Part shown: one piece after another, positions 34,561 to 47,644 of the stretch
Position numbering within the stretch: the first letter of the stretch is position 1
Layout of the letters: every line of letters begins with the position of its first letter
NCBI RefSeq assembly: GCF_003315295.1
Contig: NZ_QNRI01000014.1
Span: 1 to 55,878, forward strand
Reading direction: 5' to 3'
DNA from: Paraliobacillus ryukyuensis
GTDB taxonomy: Bacteria > Bacillota > Bacilli > Bacillales > Amphibacillaceae
DNA: 55,878 nt
The notes under the pieces: generated by a model
The model's input: the letters and a program-made list of their open reading frames with translations, nothing else
The model's database searches: none
Told to the model about the DNA's origin: nothing
Program-made: the position numbers and the translations under genes

Positions 34561-35187
34561 TCACTCTTCTTCTTCAGTAGATCTTTCATTAATTATTTCT
34601 GGTTCCGTTTCTTCTTCTTCTGTTGTCTCTTCCTCTGCCGTGTCCGGTGCAGTAACTGTTGCAATAGTAGTATTTTCATCTTCTAGAATTTCATAATTTC
34701 TTCCTTCTTTTAAGTCAGAAACCATGATACTATCGCCAATGTTTAGAGCAGAGATATCGATTGTAATTTGCTCTGGAATATCAGCAGGTTTTGCACGTAC
34801 GGATAATTCATATAAAGGTTGTTGCAAGACACCGCCTTCTTTCGACCCTGCTGCTTCACCTTCTAAATGAATAGCAACTTGAACATCCATTTCTTGTGAC
34901 ATATTGACAATATAAAAGTCAGCATGGACTAGTTCATCTCGAAGTGGCTCAATTTGATAGTCATGTAACATGACGTCCACTGATTCACCTTCTACATCAA
35001 GAGAGATAATTGCATTTTTCCCTTCATCCCGAACAGTCTTTAATAATTCAATACTATCAACTGAGATGGTTTTGTTTCCTTTTTTATTACCGTATACTAC
35101 TGCTGGTATACGACCAGCTTCTCGAATACTTCTCGTTGTTCCTTTGTGTAAATCTTCTCTTTTATTTGCTTTTAGTTTTACTGCCAA
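34561..35187 (-). CDS. ctc: 50S ribosomal protein bL25 / general stress protein Ctc
   Basis: 5S rRNA-binding ribosomal protein with an N-terminal L25 domain (about 1-92; GRIPAVVYG, VDVMLHDYQIEPL) and a C-terminal TL5/CTC beta domain. At 208 residues it fits the long Ctc type. The start is chosen as TTG 35187 (MAVKLKANKRED), nine bases after GGAGG; the ATG at 35193 is only 3 bases from that site. The last 40 residues are nearly all Glu, Asp and Thr. In B. subtilis ctc is under sigma-B; I see no clear sigma-B promoter. Confidence 0.93.
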   Translation of the reverse strand: MAVKLKANKREDLHKGTTRSIREAGRIPAVVYGNKKGNKTISVDSIELLKTVRDEGKNAIISLDVEGESVDVMLHDYQIEPLRDELVHADFYIVNMSQEMDVQVAIHLEGEAAGSKEGGVLQQPLYELSVRAKPADIPEQITIDISALNIGDSIMVSDLKEGRNYEILEDENTTIATVTAPDTAEEETTEEEETEPEIINERSTEEEE

Positions 35188-35294
35188 GTTCATCAACCTC
35201 CAAATAGTTTGCTTGTACGAAATTGTTAGTACTAAAAACCGTAGTCTAATTAAGGTTTTCCCTTTTCACAGTAAAACTAAACATAAAATTTATA

Positions 35295-36248
35295 TTAATC
35301 AAATAAAACACTAACGGATTGTTGTTCATGTACCCGTATAATTGCTTCACTAATAAGTGGAGCAACAGATAATGTTTTCACTTTATCTGTTTGTTTCTCA
35401 GCAGGAAGCGGAATACTATTGGTTACTACTAATTCCTTGATCGGTGAATCACCAATTCTATCCATTGCTGGGCCTGATAATACTGGGTGAGTACAACAAG
35501 CATATACTTCTTTTGCGCCATTTTTAATTAATGCATTTGCGCCTAATGTGATTGTACCTGCCGTATCAATAATATCATCAATTAAAATCGCCGTTTTTCC
35601 TTCGATATTACCAACAATGTTCATTACTTCAGCTACATTTGGACGCGGACGACGTTTATCAATGATGGCAATTGGAGCTTTCAGTCGATCTGCTAATTGA
35701 CGCGCTCTTGTCACGCCACCATGGTCAGGGGAAACAACAACAACATCATCTAAACCTTTTTCGCTCCAAAAATCAGATAAAATTGGTACGCCAACTAATT
35801 GATCAACAGGGATATTGAAGAAACCTTGTATTTGTGGTGCATGTAGATCTAGTGATATCACACGTTGAGCACCTGCTACTTGTAATAAGTCAGCTACTAA
35901 TTTCGCGGTAATCGGTTCACGAGCTCTTGCTTTTCGGTCTTGGCGCGCATACCCATAATAAGGCATTACAATATTAATTGTTTTTGCAGATGCACGTTTT
36001 AACGCATCAATCATAATTAATAATTCCATCAAATGCTGGTTAACCGGTTCACTGGTCGACTGCACGACATATACATCGCAACCTCGTACACTTTCTTCAA
36101 TATTAATTTGAATTTCTCCATCGCTAAAAGTAGTAACCGAACACTCTCCTAATGCTACACCTATTTGTTCTGCAATCTCTTCTGCTAAAGTCGGATTTGA
36201 GTTCAAAGTAAATACTTTCAAAAATGAATCTTGATATCCCGTTGACAT
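35295..36248 (-). CDS. prs: Ribose-phosphate pyrophosphokinase (PRPP synthetase)
   Basis: Makes PRPP from ribose 5-phosphate and ATP for purine, pyrimidine, His and Trp synthesis. The 317 residues match B. subtilis. Visible motifs are the flexible ATP region [15 protein letters not shown] (about 99-113), the [11 protein letters not shown] segment (about 131-141) and the PRPP-binding loop [14 protein letters not shown]. It follows glmU by 22 bases and is probably co-transcribed with it. Confidence 0.97.
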   Translation of the reverse strand: MSTGYQDSFLKVFTLNSNPTLAEEIAEQIGVALGECSVTTFSDGEIQINIEESVRGCDVYVVQSTSEPVNQHLMELLIMIDALKRASAKTINIVMPYYGYARQDRKARAREPITAKLVADLLQVAGAQRVISLDLHAPQIQGFFNIPVDQLVGVPILSDFWSEKGLDDVVVVSPDHGGVTRARQLADRLKAPIAIIDKRRPRPNVAEVMNIVGNIEGKTAILIDDIIDTAGTITLGANALIKNGAKEVYACCTHPVLSGPAMDRIGDSPIKELVVTNSIPLPAEKQTDKVKTLSVAPLISEAIIRVHEQQSVSVLFD

Positions 36249-36270
36249 TTAGTCAAACCTCCAATGTGAT

Positions 36271-37644
36271 CTATTTTAATTTATTCAGTCGTTTTGCGTA
36301 AGCTTCTTTATTTTCTTGTTTACTACGAGCAATTGATAATGCGTCTGCTGGGACATCTTTATTAATGGTTGAACCAGCAGCTACAAGTGCGCCTTTTCCA
36401 ATCGTAACAGGTGCAATTAGATTCGCATTACAGCCAATAAAGGCATCATCCTCAATCTTAGTTAAAAATTTATTTTCACCATCATAGTTTACCGTAATGG
36501 TTCCACAGCCGACATTGACGTTCTTCCCAATTTCAGCATCACCAATATAGCTTAAATGAGATACTTTACTGTTTTCTTCAATACGAGCTTTTTTCACTTC
36601 GACAAAATTACCAATTTTCACTTCATCACCAATAGCAGCTTGTGGACGAATATGGGCGAACGGACCAATCGTTACACGATCACCAATAATACTATCTGCG
36701 GCTACACTTTGTTTTATTAGCGTATTTTCCCCGATCTGGCAATTATTAATCTCAGTATGCGCTCCAATATGGCTTCCGGTGCCAATCGTTGTCTTCCCTT
36801 TTATCACACATCCAGGTTCAATCAAGACATCTGCTTCGATGGAGACATCTGGTTCAATATAAGTGTGATCTGGATCAATAATGGAAACACCATTTTTCAT
36901 GTGTTGGATGTTTATTCGATGCTTCATTATTTTTTCTGCTTTCGCAAGTGCCACGCGATCATTCACACCAATGGTCTCGTCTGAATCGCTGGTTTGATAA
37001 GCGGCTATTTTTTCACCTGATTTTTTTAAAATTTCTAGGACATCAGGTAAATAGTATTCGCCTTGTGCATTGTCATTAGATACACGGTTTAATGCCTCGA
37101 ATAAAAGTTGGTTATCAAAGCAATATGTCCCTGTATTCACCTCGTTTACAGCAAGCTGATCTGCAGTAGCATCTTTGTGTTCTACAATCCTTTCGACATT
37201 GCCTGATTCACCACGAATAATTCTACCGTAGCCTGTTGGATCGGGAATGGTAGTCGTCAAAACAGTCGCTTTTGCTTTTGACTCCATATGATGATCAAAT
37301 AATGCCGCAATAGTCTGTTTGGTAATTAATGGCGTATCACCACATATGACTAATGTGACACCAGTTTTTTGCTCAAGCATTGGTGCCGCTTGCTTCACTG
37401 CATGCGCGGTGCCTAATTGCTCTTCTTGCAGAATAAATTGAGTCGTTGTATCTATCTGTTCTTTCACTTTTTCGGCTCCATGGCCCACAATAGTCATTGT
37501 TTTTGATAAGTCAAGCGCTTGGAGATTATCGAGGACATGTTGTACCATGGGACGTCCCATTACGGGGTGCAACACTTTATAAAGTTTTGATTTCATTCGT
37601 GTTCCTTGCCCTGCAGCAAGAACAATTGCATATTTATTTTGCAT
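36271..37644 (-). CDS. glmU: Bifunctional UDP-GlcNAc pyrophosphorylase / glucosamine-1-phosphate acetyltransferase GlmU
   Basis: Makes UDP-GlcNAc for the cell wall. The N-terminal uridyltransferase (about 1-230) has [12 protein letters not shown] near residue 9 and CGDTPL around 101. The C-terminal acetyltransferase (about 250-457) is a left-handed beta helix of hexapeptide repeats, such as [15 protein letters not shown], with the active-site region [10 protein letters not shown]. Its length is the same as the B. subtilis enzyme, within one residue. It lies between spoVG and prs as expected. Confidence 0.97.
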   Translation of the reverse strand: MQNKYAIVLAAGQGTRMKSKLYKVLHPVMGRPMVQHVLDNLQALDLSKTMTIVGHGAEKVKEQIDTTTQFILQEEQLGTAHAVKQAAPMLEQKTGVTLVICGDTPLITKQTIAALFDHHMESKAKATVLTTTIPDPTGYGRIIRGESGNVERIVEHKDATADQLAVNEVNTGTYCFDNQLLFEALNRVSNDNAQGEYYLPDVLEILKKSGEKIAAYQTSDSDETIGVNDRVALAKAEKIMKHRINIQHMKNGVSIIDPDHTYIEPDVSIEADVLIEPGCVIKGKTTIGTGSHIGAHTEINNCQIGENTLIKQSVAADSIIGDRVTIGPFAHIRPQAAIGDEVKIGNFVEVKKARIEENSKVSHLSYIGDAEIGKNVNVGCGTITVNYDGENKFLTKIEDDAFIGCNANLIAPVTIGKGALVAAGSTINKDVPADALSIARSKQENKEAYAKRLNKLK

Positions 37645-37830
37645 TAGGCACTTGCCTCCATTTCCTGTATCTAAGTCGATTTCACCATTTAGGATAAAAA
37701 AGTGGTGTTTAATTTATATGTACATAGGTCTTCTATTTAAATAAATTGTCCATTAACGAATATATCTTAAAATACAAGCTATTTCAACAAAAATACTAGT
37801 ATTGTTAGTAACAAATCTTTTTGAGCAAAG

Positions 37831-37858
37831 AAAAAAGTCTAATCATGTAGATTAGACT
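37831..37858 (-). terminator. spoVG terminator
   Basis: Perfect 9-bp stem AGTCTAATC/GATTAGACT with a 5-base loop, ending in TTTTT on the minus strand, about 20 bases past the spoVG stop. It separates spoVG from glmU-prs. Confidence 0.85.
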
Positions 37859-37877
37859 CAAGACAGCAGTGCGTGAT

Positions 37878-38168
37878 TTACGAAGCTCCCGCTCCCTCAT
37901 ATTGTACTTGCATTTCCCCTGCACGATGATACTCCTCTAATACTGCATCTTGAATCTTTCCACGTGTACTAGAGTTAATCGGATGTGCAATGTCTCTGAA
38001 TTCACCATCTGGTGTACGTTTAGAAGGCATAGCAACAAACAAACCATTATTCCCGTCAATCACACGAATATCGTGTACAACAAATTCTTGATCTAACGTT
38101 ATAGAAGCGATTGCTCGCATTCTTCCTTCCGTATTTACGCGGCGTAATCTAACGTCTGTTACTTCCAT
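37878..38168 (-). CDS. spoVG: RNA/DNA-binding regulator SpoVG
   Basis: A small regulator of 96 residues; it affects septation and sporulation in B. subtilis and binds nucleic acids in Listeria and Staphylococcus. The start at 38168 ([19 protein letters not shown]) fits the universally conserved N-terminus, with AAGGTGGTGAG upstream. The core motifs [22 protein letters not shown] and FRDIAHPIN-type segment are intact. The ridA/yabJ gene that normally sits between purR and spoVG is absent; only 151 bases lie there. Confidence 0.95.
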   Translation of the reverse strand: MEVTDVRLRRVNTEGRMRAIASITLDQEFVVHDIRVIDGNNGLFVAMPSKRTPDGEFRDIAHPINSSTRGKIQDAVLEEYHRAGEMQVQYEGAGAS

Positions 38169-38331
38169 TATGCTCACCACCTTTTTCCATATAACTTACT
38201 TACCTTAATTCCACACATCTGCAGGAATTCCTGCCTATTTTTCAAAAAAAATTGTTAAATTTTATATTTTCATTAAAAAAGTAGCGTTTTCATAATAAAG
38301 AGTAGTTATATAAAAAAGGTAAACGACATAG

Positions 38332-39153
38332 TTATTCTTCCATTTCAAAATAATTACCTTTTTGTACGTCAATCTGTTGACTACGCACATCTACGTTGGA
38401 GATTTTAATTAGGGACGTATAGTCAGTTACAACGCGTTCATCTTCTTCATCTTCCGCTTCTGCTAGTACACCGATGCCAGCTACTTCTGCATCAAATTCT
38501 TTTAACAGACTTTTGATCCCATCTATCGTTCCACCGGCTTTCATAAAGTCATCAATAATACACACTTTAGCACCTTGTTCTAAGCTTCGTTTGGTTAGTA
38601 CCATGGTTTGTATTTTTCTTGATGAGCCAGAAACGTAATTAATACTAACAGTCGAACCTTCCGTAATTTTAGGATCTCGGCGCACAATCACAACTGGAAC
38701 ATTTAAGAAAGACGCAACAGCATAAGCAATCGGGATTCCTTTGGTCGCAACCGTTACTACCGCTTCAATATTCAGCGACGCGAATCTTGTTGCAAACAAA
38801 CGACCAATCATGCGAACAGTGATCGGTTCGCCGAGGATATCGCTCATAAACAAATAGCCACCTGATAACAGACGCTCTGGATCTTCTAGACGGCGACATA
38901 ATGACTCAATATATGTTTCACTTTGCTGTTTATCATACTGTGGTACATATTTCACACCTCCAGAAGCCCCTGCTACACTCTCTAGGTAACCTAATCCTTC
39001 GTTTTGCAACATATTATTAACAATTGTTAAGTCTTCACTAATCGATGATTTTGCCGCTTGATAGGTTTCTGCGAAAAATGGCAAAGAAATTAATTGCATT
39101 GGATGTTCTATAATATAATTGGTAATACCAATTAAACGATCACTTCTTTTCAT
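38332..39153 (-). CDS. purR: Purine operon repressor PurR
   Basis: Represses purine synthesis genes and is released by PRPP. It has an N-terminal winged helix (about 1-72; MKRSDRLIGITNYIIEHP) and a phosphoribosyltransferase-like domain carrying the PRPP loop KVCIIDDFMKAGGT (about 197-210). It is 273 residues, close to B. subtilis PurR (285). Low-GC Gram-positive PurR is unrelated to the LacI-type PurR of Escherichia coli. No PurBox is evident to me directly upstream. Confidence 0.95.
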   Translation of the reverse strand: MKRSDRLIGITNYIIEHPMQLISLPFFAETYQAAKSSISEDLTIVNNMLQNEGLGYLESVAGASGGVKYVPQYDKQQSETYIESLCRRLEDPERLLSGGYLFMSDILGEPITVRMIGRLFATRFASLNIEAVVTVATKGIPIAYAVASFLNVPVVIVRRDPKITEGSTVSINYVSGSSRKIQTMVLTKRSLEQGAKVCIIDDFMKAGGTIDGIKSLLKEFDAEVAGIGVLAEAEDEEDERVVTDYTSLIKISNVDVRSQQIDVQKGNYFEMEE

Positions 39154-39263
39154 ACCTACACCTCAGAACCGAATGTTTTCCACTAAATATATCATTACAT
39201 ACGTTTTCTTTCAAGTTTCTAGTTAACAATATCCTGTTCTTATCTCATTTACTTTATCAAGAT

Positions 39264-39296
39264 AAAAAGAGACAAACCCGTTAGGATTTGTCTCTT
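39264..39296 (-). terminator. sspF terminator overlapping the end of the gene
   Basis: Perfect 10-bp stem (39267-39276 and 39287-39296) with a 10-base loop, then TTTTATC on the minus strand. The sspF stop codon (39281-39283) lies in the loop, so the last codons form the upstream arm. Confidence 0.8.
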
Positions 39297-39460
39297 GCTA
39301 GTTGTTCTTCTGCCATTTGCACTGCTCGTTTCACCATATTACCAGCATCTCTTGCTCGAATACCGCCCCAACCTTCTTTCTGAACGGTGTCGTAAAAACC
39401 TAATTCTTTGGCAATCTCTTCCTTCAATCGATCGGACATAATGCCTCGACGTCTGCTCAC
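39281..39460 (-). CDS. sspF: Small acid-soluble spore protein SspF (alpha/beta type)
   Basis: A 59-residue DNA-binding spore protein. Starting at GTG 39460, it reads [20 protein letters not shown], then [26 protein letters not shown], and ends ARDKS. It closely matches B. subtilis SspF in order and length. The conserved EIAKELG and [13 protein letters not shown] segments mark the alpha/beta SASP family, which coats and protects spore DNA. GAAGG lies 12 bases upstream of the GTG. The gene is in its usual place next to veg and purR. Confidence 0.93.
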   Translation of the reverse strand: MSRRRGIMSDRLKEEIAKELGFYDTVQKEGWGGIRARDAGNMVKRAVQMAEEQLARDKS

Positions 39461-39573
39461 TAGAGATCGTTCCCTTCTTGTAATAACTAGGCCGACATCT
39501 ATAGTATGACCAACACGTTAAGATTTATTATGAAAATAAAAGGTAAGGTTGCTTAGAGTTATATCTGAGTAAT

Positions 39574-39601
39574 AAAAAAAGCAGCAAACAAGGTTTACTG
39601 C
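39574..39601 (-). terminator. veg terminator
   Basis: Stem GCAG-T-AAAC / GTTT-G-CTGC with a 3-base loop followed by seven T on the minus strand; the upstream arm overlaps the last bases of veg. Confidence 0.85.
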
Positions 39602-39861
39602 TCTCCTACTGCTATAGCATTTCTGTCTTCGATGAAGTTTAATTCTACTGTTTCCGTCAAAATATCTGCATAACTATATGAGACACGTTCAAACGCATTC
39701 TCATCTTGATCTAAAGCAACAATAAATACTGCTGGATAGGTTTCGGCTAGTGTGCCAAATCGTTCAACCGTCTTTCTTCTTCCACCATTGGCCGTTAATT
39801 TTAAACGTTTACCAATTCGACAATCAAGACCTTGTTTAATTTCGACTAATGTTTTTGCCAA
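39595..39861 (-). CDS. veg: Veg protein
   Basis: An 88-residue protein that promotes biofilm formation in B. subtilis by inhibiting SinR. The start is TTG 39861 ([20 protein letters not shown]), preceded by GAGGTGGAG, as in B. subtilis. The hallmark [12 protein letters not shown] (about 25-36) and [14 protein letters not shown] segment are kept. A longer upstream frame would run through the promoter and is rejected. The gene is monocistronic with a strong promoter and terminator. Confidence 0.94.
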   Translation of the reverse strand: MAKTLVEIKQGLDCRIGKRLKLTANGGRRKTVERFGTLAETYPAVFIVALDQDENAFERVSYSYADILTETVELNFIEDRNAIAVGEQ

Positions 39862-39883
39862 TATACTCCACCTCACTACATAT

Positions 39884-39912
39884 AGTGTACCACATGCTTG
39901 TATAACAGTCAA
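39884..39912 (-). promoter_or_regulatory. veg promoter
   Basis: Minus strand: TTGACT (39907-39912), exactly 17 bases, TACACT (39884-39889). B. subtilis Pveg, one of the strongest vegetative sigma-A promoters, sits in the same place. Confidence 0.88.
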
Positions 39913-40018
39913 TAAAATATTTTATTATAACAATACATTGTTTTTCTTGTCAACTAAATATTTTCTAACTGGGTTGGTTGTTTTTTATTGTTTCACAAAA
40001 ATGTTAAAATTATGTACA

Positions 40019-40052
40019 AAAAAAGAAGGTTTTCTTACTTGCCTTCTTTTTT
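40019..40052 (-). terminator. yabG terminator
   Basis: Stem AAGAAGG/CCTTCTT with a 12-base loop, ending in seven T on the minus strand. It overlaps the last codons of yabG. Confidence 0.75.
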
Positions 40053-40925
40053 ACGTAATTCTGTTAAATCTTCTTCAATATAAGGCATGCCAGTCCGAAG
40101 TAAACCTTTCGTTTCGATGCCCCCTAATCCCTTCTCACCAGTTAGCGTATTACGAAGTACATCATATACACTGACTTTTTCCATAAACGATGTGTACGCC
40201 ACTTTAGCAGCAATATAAACGGGATCTAATGCATGAATATTAATTCTGGATGGCGAGCTTGCAAAATTGGCTCCTGCTCTAATTAATGATTCAAAGTGTG
40301 ATTGACAGGCACCAGCAAAAATAACTAATTGATCTACGTTTGGTATAATAGTTCTCGCTTCTCTTACTGTCTCTGCAAAATATTTGGAGTGGCGATATGC
40401 TTGTAGATCGTTCTTTCCACCTTTATTACGTGAAAAGGCATCATGACCTGTAATGATAATCATATCTGGTTGTATCTTCTTAATTAAACGACCAACCTCC
40501 TGGGGCATCTCTTTTTCGTCACAATAAAGACCGTGGACTTGCAAACCAACACGTTGATATAACTCAATGCATTTTTTTAAATACATACGATCGCCGTCTA
40601 AATGCAATACACGCGCAGGAAGCTGAAAATAATTCTCAGTCTGATAGTACCCGCCTGTTGATTCATAATGACGTTTATCTTTCATTAACTGGTAGTCTTG
40701 ACGAAATAAACGAAATGAATAATCCTGTTTCATCTTTTCTTGCTCTTTCCAACTTAAAATATCCCGTTCTTGCGCTTTTCTTAAATCGGATAATAGTGCA
40801 TCTGCCTCTAAACGGATATCTTCTCCGTGAAGGATAGCCGTATTATTATTTATCGTATTTATTCGAAAAAGAATATCATGATCATAAGAACTTCTGGTGA
40901 CAATGTCCCCAACGACAAAAACCAT
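40035..40925 (-). CDS. yabG: Sporulation-specific protease YabG
   Basis: Cysteine-type protease made in the mother cell that processes spore coat proteins and, in clostridia, SleC/CspBA. At 296 residues it is near the B. subtilis length (290). The N-terminal KOW-like GDIVTRSSYDHDILFRI segment and the conserved IITGHDAF region and the catalytic-Cys candidate in FAGACQSHFESL are visible. GAGGTGAG precedes the ATG. It sits between veg and rsmA as in other spore formers. Confidence 0.94.
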   Translation of the reverse strand: MVFVVGDIVTRSSYDHDILFRINTINNNTAILHGEDIRLEADALLSDLRKAQERDILSWKEQEKMKQDYSFRLFRQDYQLMKDKRHYESTGGYYQTENYFQLPARVLHLDGDRMYLKKCIELYQRVGLQVHGLYCDEKEMPQEVGRLIKKIQPDMIIITGHDAFSRNKGGKNDLQAYRHSKYFAETVREARTIIPNVDQLVIFAGACQSHFESLIRAGANFASSPSRINIHALDPVYIAAKVAYTSFMEKVSVYDVLRNTLTGEKGLGGIETKGLLRTGMPYIEEDLTELRKKEGK

Positions 40926-41005
40926 TCTTCACTCACCTCATATTCCGATAGGCTTTATAACTATAGCCTATGTGAAAGTCGGCGAGTTGTGCATATGGTC
41001 ATGTC

Positions 41006-42425
<1,420 letters not shown>

Positions 42426-42519
42426 AACTTATTCTCCCATCACATTATCTTGTTATATTATAGTGTTCTCAGTAATGAGTAAGCAAGTATCCCTCACATA
42501 AAATACATTAGCATCATAT

Positions 42520-42548
42520 AAAAAAGAAGCTGCCTTTATCGGCAACTC
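42520..42548 (-). terminator. yabE terminator
   Basis: Stem AG-T-TGCC / GGCA-G-CT with a 6-base loop, then TTCTTTTTT on the minus strand, just past the yabE stop. Confidence 0.75.
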
Positions 42549-42558
42549 CTTTAACGAA

Positions 42559-43761
42559 TTAATCTAATATCTTAACTTTTACCTCTTTGGACCCAAAGTT
42601 TCTTGCAGCAGATTGCGATGGCATATGAACATCAATACGATTTCCTTGGATGTTTCCACCAGTATCTCTAGCTACTGCATAACCGTAGCCTTCTACGTAA
42701 ACTTTTGTACCTAATGGAATAACACTTGGGTCAACCGCAATAACGCCATTAGGGTTATCTTTTAAATTATATCCGGTAGCTGTTTTACCAGAACCACTAC
42801 ATGTCTTACAGTCCCAATTGTAGGCTGTGGCATGCATATATAACGTTTTTGTTGTGTTACTATCTCCACGAGACACCGTATTTTGTTTGGTATTTTGAAT
42901 TTCCTTTGTTCCAACCGCAACTACTTGGTTTTCACTTTCTTTTTTTACTTCTTCAGAAAGTAATTCTCTGCCTACTTCTTTCCCATTCTCTAGGGTAACC
43001 TCATACTTCTTCTCGACTAAGCCTTCTTTTCCAGATTCAACGACTTGCTCTTTCCCTTTTGATAATGAGTTGTCGTTTCTCTTAACGGTTGCATAATCTG
43101 TTTTTTCTTCTACAACATCCGTCACTTTTTCTACGCGGGTGATTGTTACAGTTGAATCAGCTGTAACAGCTTTTGTTTTTTCAGGCTTTAAACGATCAAG
43201 GTCATTTAACGTAATGGATGCTTCTTTAAGTAAATCTCCAACAGTATCTGTTGTCGTCCATACTTTAGATTCTTCTCCACCATCGTTAATCGTTACTTGA
43301 ATCGCTTTGTCAAGATTAATTTCCATTCCACCTTCAATAGATTCAGATGGATCTACAGATAATTGATCATGTTCACCTACAGAAATACCTTTTTGTTTCA
43401 TAAACGCTGCAACGGTATCTTCCGTTGTGTAATAAGTTTTTGATTGATCTCCTGTTGTTAACACAATCTTATTTGCTTTTTTGTATTCTATATTCATATC
43501 GGTTGTTAACGTTTCATCTTTTTTGTGTGAAATTGCGTCGTGTTTTCCGATGGTTACATCAAGTTCTTGCATTAAATCTGCAACTGTTTTAGCATGTGTT
43601 TCTACTGTTTGCGTCTCACCATTTAATGTAACTTCAACTTGCACTTTCGTTGCTTCATAAGTTACATACGCTACAAACGCAAACAACAACATGACAGAAA
43701 CAACAGGTATTACCAACTTTTTATTGATCATCGTTGGCAATTGCTTTGAAATGTGTTTCAT
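42559..43761 (-). CDS. yabE: Cell-wall protein YabE (G5 and 3D domains, Rpf/Sps-like)
   Basis: Predicted peptidoglycan-acting protein. The start at 43761 (MKHISKQLPTMINKK) has a perfect AAGGAGG 8 bases upstream. A membrane anchor (about 17-38) is followed by three DUF348 repeats (about 42-210), a G5 domain (about 215-290), and a C-terminal 3D domain with catalytic-type aspartates in TATGYNLK, GVIAVDPSVIPLGTKVYVEG and RIDVHM. Stationary-phase survival proteins of this type resemble resuscitation-promoting factors. B. subtilis yabE is under an antisense RNA; no such RNA can be judged here. Confidence 0.9.
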   Translation of the reverse strand: MKHISKQLPTMINKKLVIPVVSVMLLFAFVAYVTYEATKVQVEVTLNGETQTVETHAKTVADLMQELDVTIGKHDAISHKKDETLTTDMNIEYKKANKIVLTTGDQSKTYYTTEDTVAAFMKQKGISVGEHDQLSVDPSESIEGGMEINLDKAIQVTINDGGEESKVWTTTDTVGDLLKEASITLNDLDRLKPEKTKAVTADSTVTITRVEKVTDVVEEKTDYATVKRNDNSLSKGKEQVVESGKEGLVEKKYEVTLENGKEVGRELLSEEVKKESENQVVAVGTKEIQNTKQNTVSRGDSNTTKTLYMHATAYNWDCKTCSGSGKTATGYNLKDNPNGVIAVDPSVIPLGTKVYVEGYGYAVARDTGGNIQGNRIDVHMPSQSAARNFGSKEVKVKILD

Positions 43762-43958
43762 GCTTTTTGCCTCCTTCATACCCGCTGTTGTATTATATAT
43801 ACGATACAAAAGGGAGTCAAATAGGCAAAAACGGCATTGTAACAAGGAAAAACCGCTCTATAACAGACTTTATACTAGCTAAACATTCTTTTATTTCATC
43901 TATATTAAAAAAAGGTTACACATCGGTTTTTCCGTAACATTTCAGTAAAATAAGCAAA

Positions 43959-44744
43959 TCAACCTGTGGCATTCTTATCTTTTATGCCAAACAAACGCTT
44001 TGCATTTTCTTCTGTTGCACGCTGTACTTCAGTGACTGTTATTCCACGTAAAGAAGCAATTTGATCTGCTACTAATGCAACATAGGCTGGCTCATTTCTT
44101 TTCCCTCTATTGGGATGAGGAGCTAAAAACGGACAGTCTGTTTCAATGAGTAGTCGATCTAACGGAACCATTTTTGCTACTTCTTTTGGCAACTTAGCAT
44201 TCTTAAACGTGACGGGTCCCCCTAACGAAATGTAAAAGTTCATATCTAAGCAAGCAGGAACATATGCTGGTGAATCATTATAGCAGTGCATGATTCCACC
44301 TACTTCTTTTGCATTCTCTTCTTGTAAAATAGCAATAATATCCTCGGTGGCTTCGCGGTTATGAATAATAATTGGCATCCCTACTTTACGCGCTAAGCGA
44401 ATTTGCTTTCTAAATACTTCTTTTTGGACATCATGCGGGGATTTATCCCAATGGTAATCTAATCCCATCTCTCCTAAAGCAACTACTTTTGGATGCTTGG
44501 CTAACTCCTCAAGCCATGCTAACTCTTTTTCAGTAAAGTCAATCGCATCTACTGGATGCCAACCTACCGCTGCATAAAACTGTTCATATGTTTCTGCTAA
44601 CTCAATCGCTTTTGGAATTGTTTCATGGTCAAAACCGACAATTACCATATGCTCCACGCCTGTTTCCTTAGCACGTTGGATAACGACTTCTCGATCTTCA
44701 TCGAATTGTTCGACATTTAAATGTACATGCGTATCAAATAACAC
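43959..44744 (-). CDS. tatD: TatD-family metal-dependent DNase (YabD)
   Basis: A 261-residue TIM-barrel hydrolase. Metal-binding residues are seen in FDTHVHLN (about 3-10), GEMGLDYHWD (about 91-100), IIHNREATEDI and IMHCYND, and the ETDCPFLAPHP near residue 206-216. Members act as 3'-5' exonucleases. It follows metS after a terminator, the standard order. The last residues (KDKNATG) run slightly past the family core. Confidence 0.93.
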   Translation of the reverse strand: MLFDTHVHLNVEQFDEDREVVIQRAKETGVEHMVIVGFDHETIPKAIELAETYEQFYAAVGWHPVDAIDFTEKELAWLEELAKHPKVVALGEMGLDYHWDKSPHDVQKEVFRKQIRLARKVGMPIIIHNREATEDIIAILQEENAKEVGGIMHCYNDSPAYVPACLDMNFYISLGGPVTFKNAKLPKEVAKMVPLDRLLIETDCPFLAPHPNRGKRNEPAYVALVADQIASLRGITVTEVQRATEENAKRLFGIKDKNATG

Positions 44745-44770
44745 GCTACCCCTCCTATAAGTTCATTTCG

Positions 44771-44809
44771 AAAAACAAACGCTCATCCATTGGTATCGAT
44801 AAGCGTTTG
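44771..44809 (-). terminator. metS terminator
   Basis: 12-bp arms CAAACGCTTATC/GATGAGCGTTTG (one G-T pair) with a 10-base loop, followed by TTTTTCG on the minus strand, just past the metS stop. Confidence 0.85.
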
Positions 44810-44817
44810 TGTCGTTA

Positions 44818-47285
<2,468 letters not shown>

Positions 47286-47564
47286 ATGAAATCTACAGGT
47301 ATTGTACGTAAAGTTGACGAATTAGGACGCGTAGTTATTCCAATTGAACTTCGTCGCACACTAGGAATCAATGAAAAAGACGCACTAGAAATCTACGTTG
47401 ATGATGAAAGAATCATCCTTCAAAAATATAAACCAAGCATGACTTGCCAAGTTACTGGAGAAATCTCTGATGATAACCTATCATTAGCTGATGGTAAACT
47501 TGTATTAAGCCCAGAAGGTGCCCAAGCACTTGTTGATGAAATTAACTCTCGCTTAAACAAGTAA
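47286..47564 (+). CDS. abrB: Transition-state regulator AbrB
   Basis: DNA-binding regulator of 92 residues that restrains stationary-phase genes during growth. The start at 47286 (MKSTGIVRKVDELGRVVIPI) has AAGGGGAGA upstream. The N-terminal swapped-hairpin domain (1-53) and the C-terminal multimerisation part are complete, with the single Cys (in TCQVTGE) kept. It is the only plus-strand gene in its region, as in B. subtilis, and has its own promoter and terminator. Confidence 0.96.
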   Translation: MKSTGIVRKVDELGRVVIPIELRRTLGINEKDALEIYVDDERIILQKYKPSMTCQVTGEISDDNLSLADGKLVLSPEGAQALVDEINSRLNK

Positions 47565-47578
47565 ATGCTAGAGACGAA

Positions 47579-47610
47579 GAAGATGCCTTATGATAAGGCA
47601 TCTTCTTTTT
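47579..47610. terminator. Terminator between abrB and rsmI
   Basis: Perfect 12-bp stem (47579-47590 and 47594-47605) with a 3-base loop and TTTTT on the plus strand. It lies between the convergent abrB and rsmI ends. Confidence 0.9.
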
Positions 47611-47644
47611 GTTTGCTTATATAAAATGAAACGCTTATGCTTTG

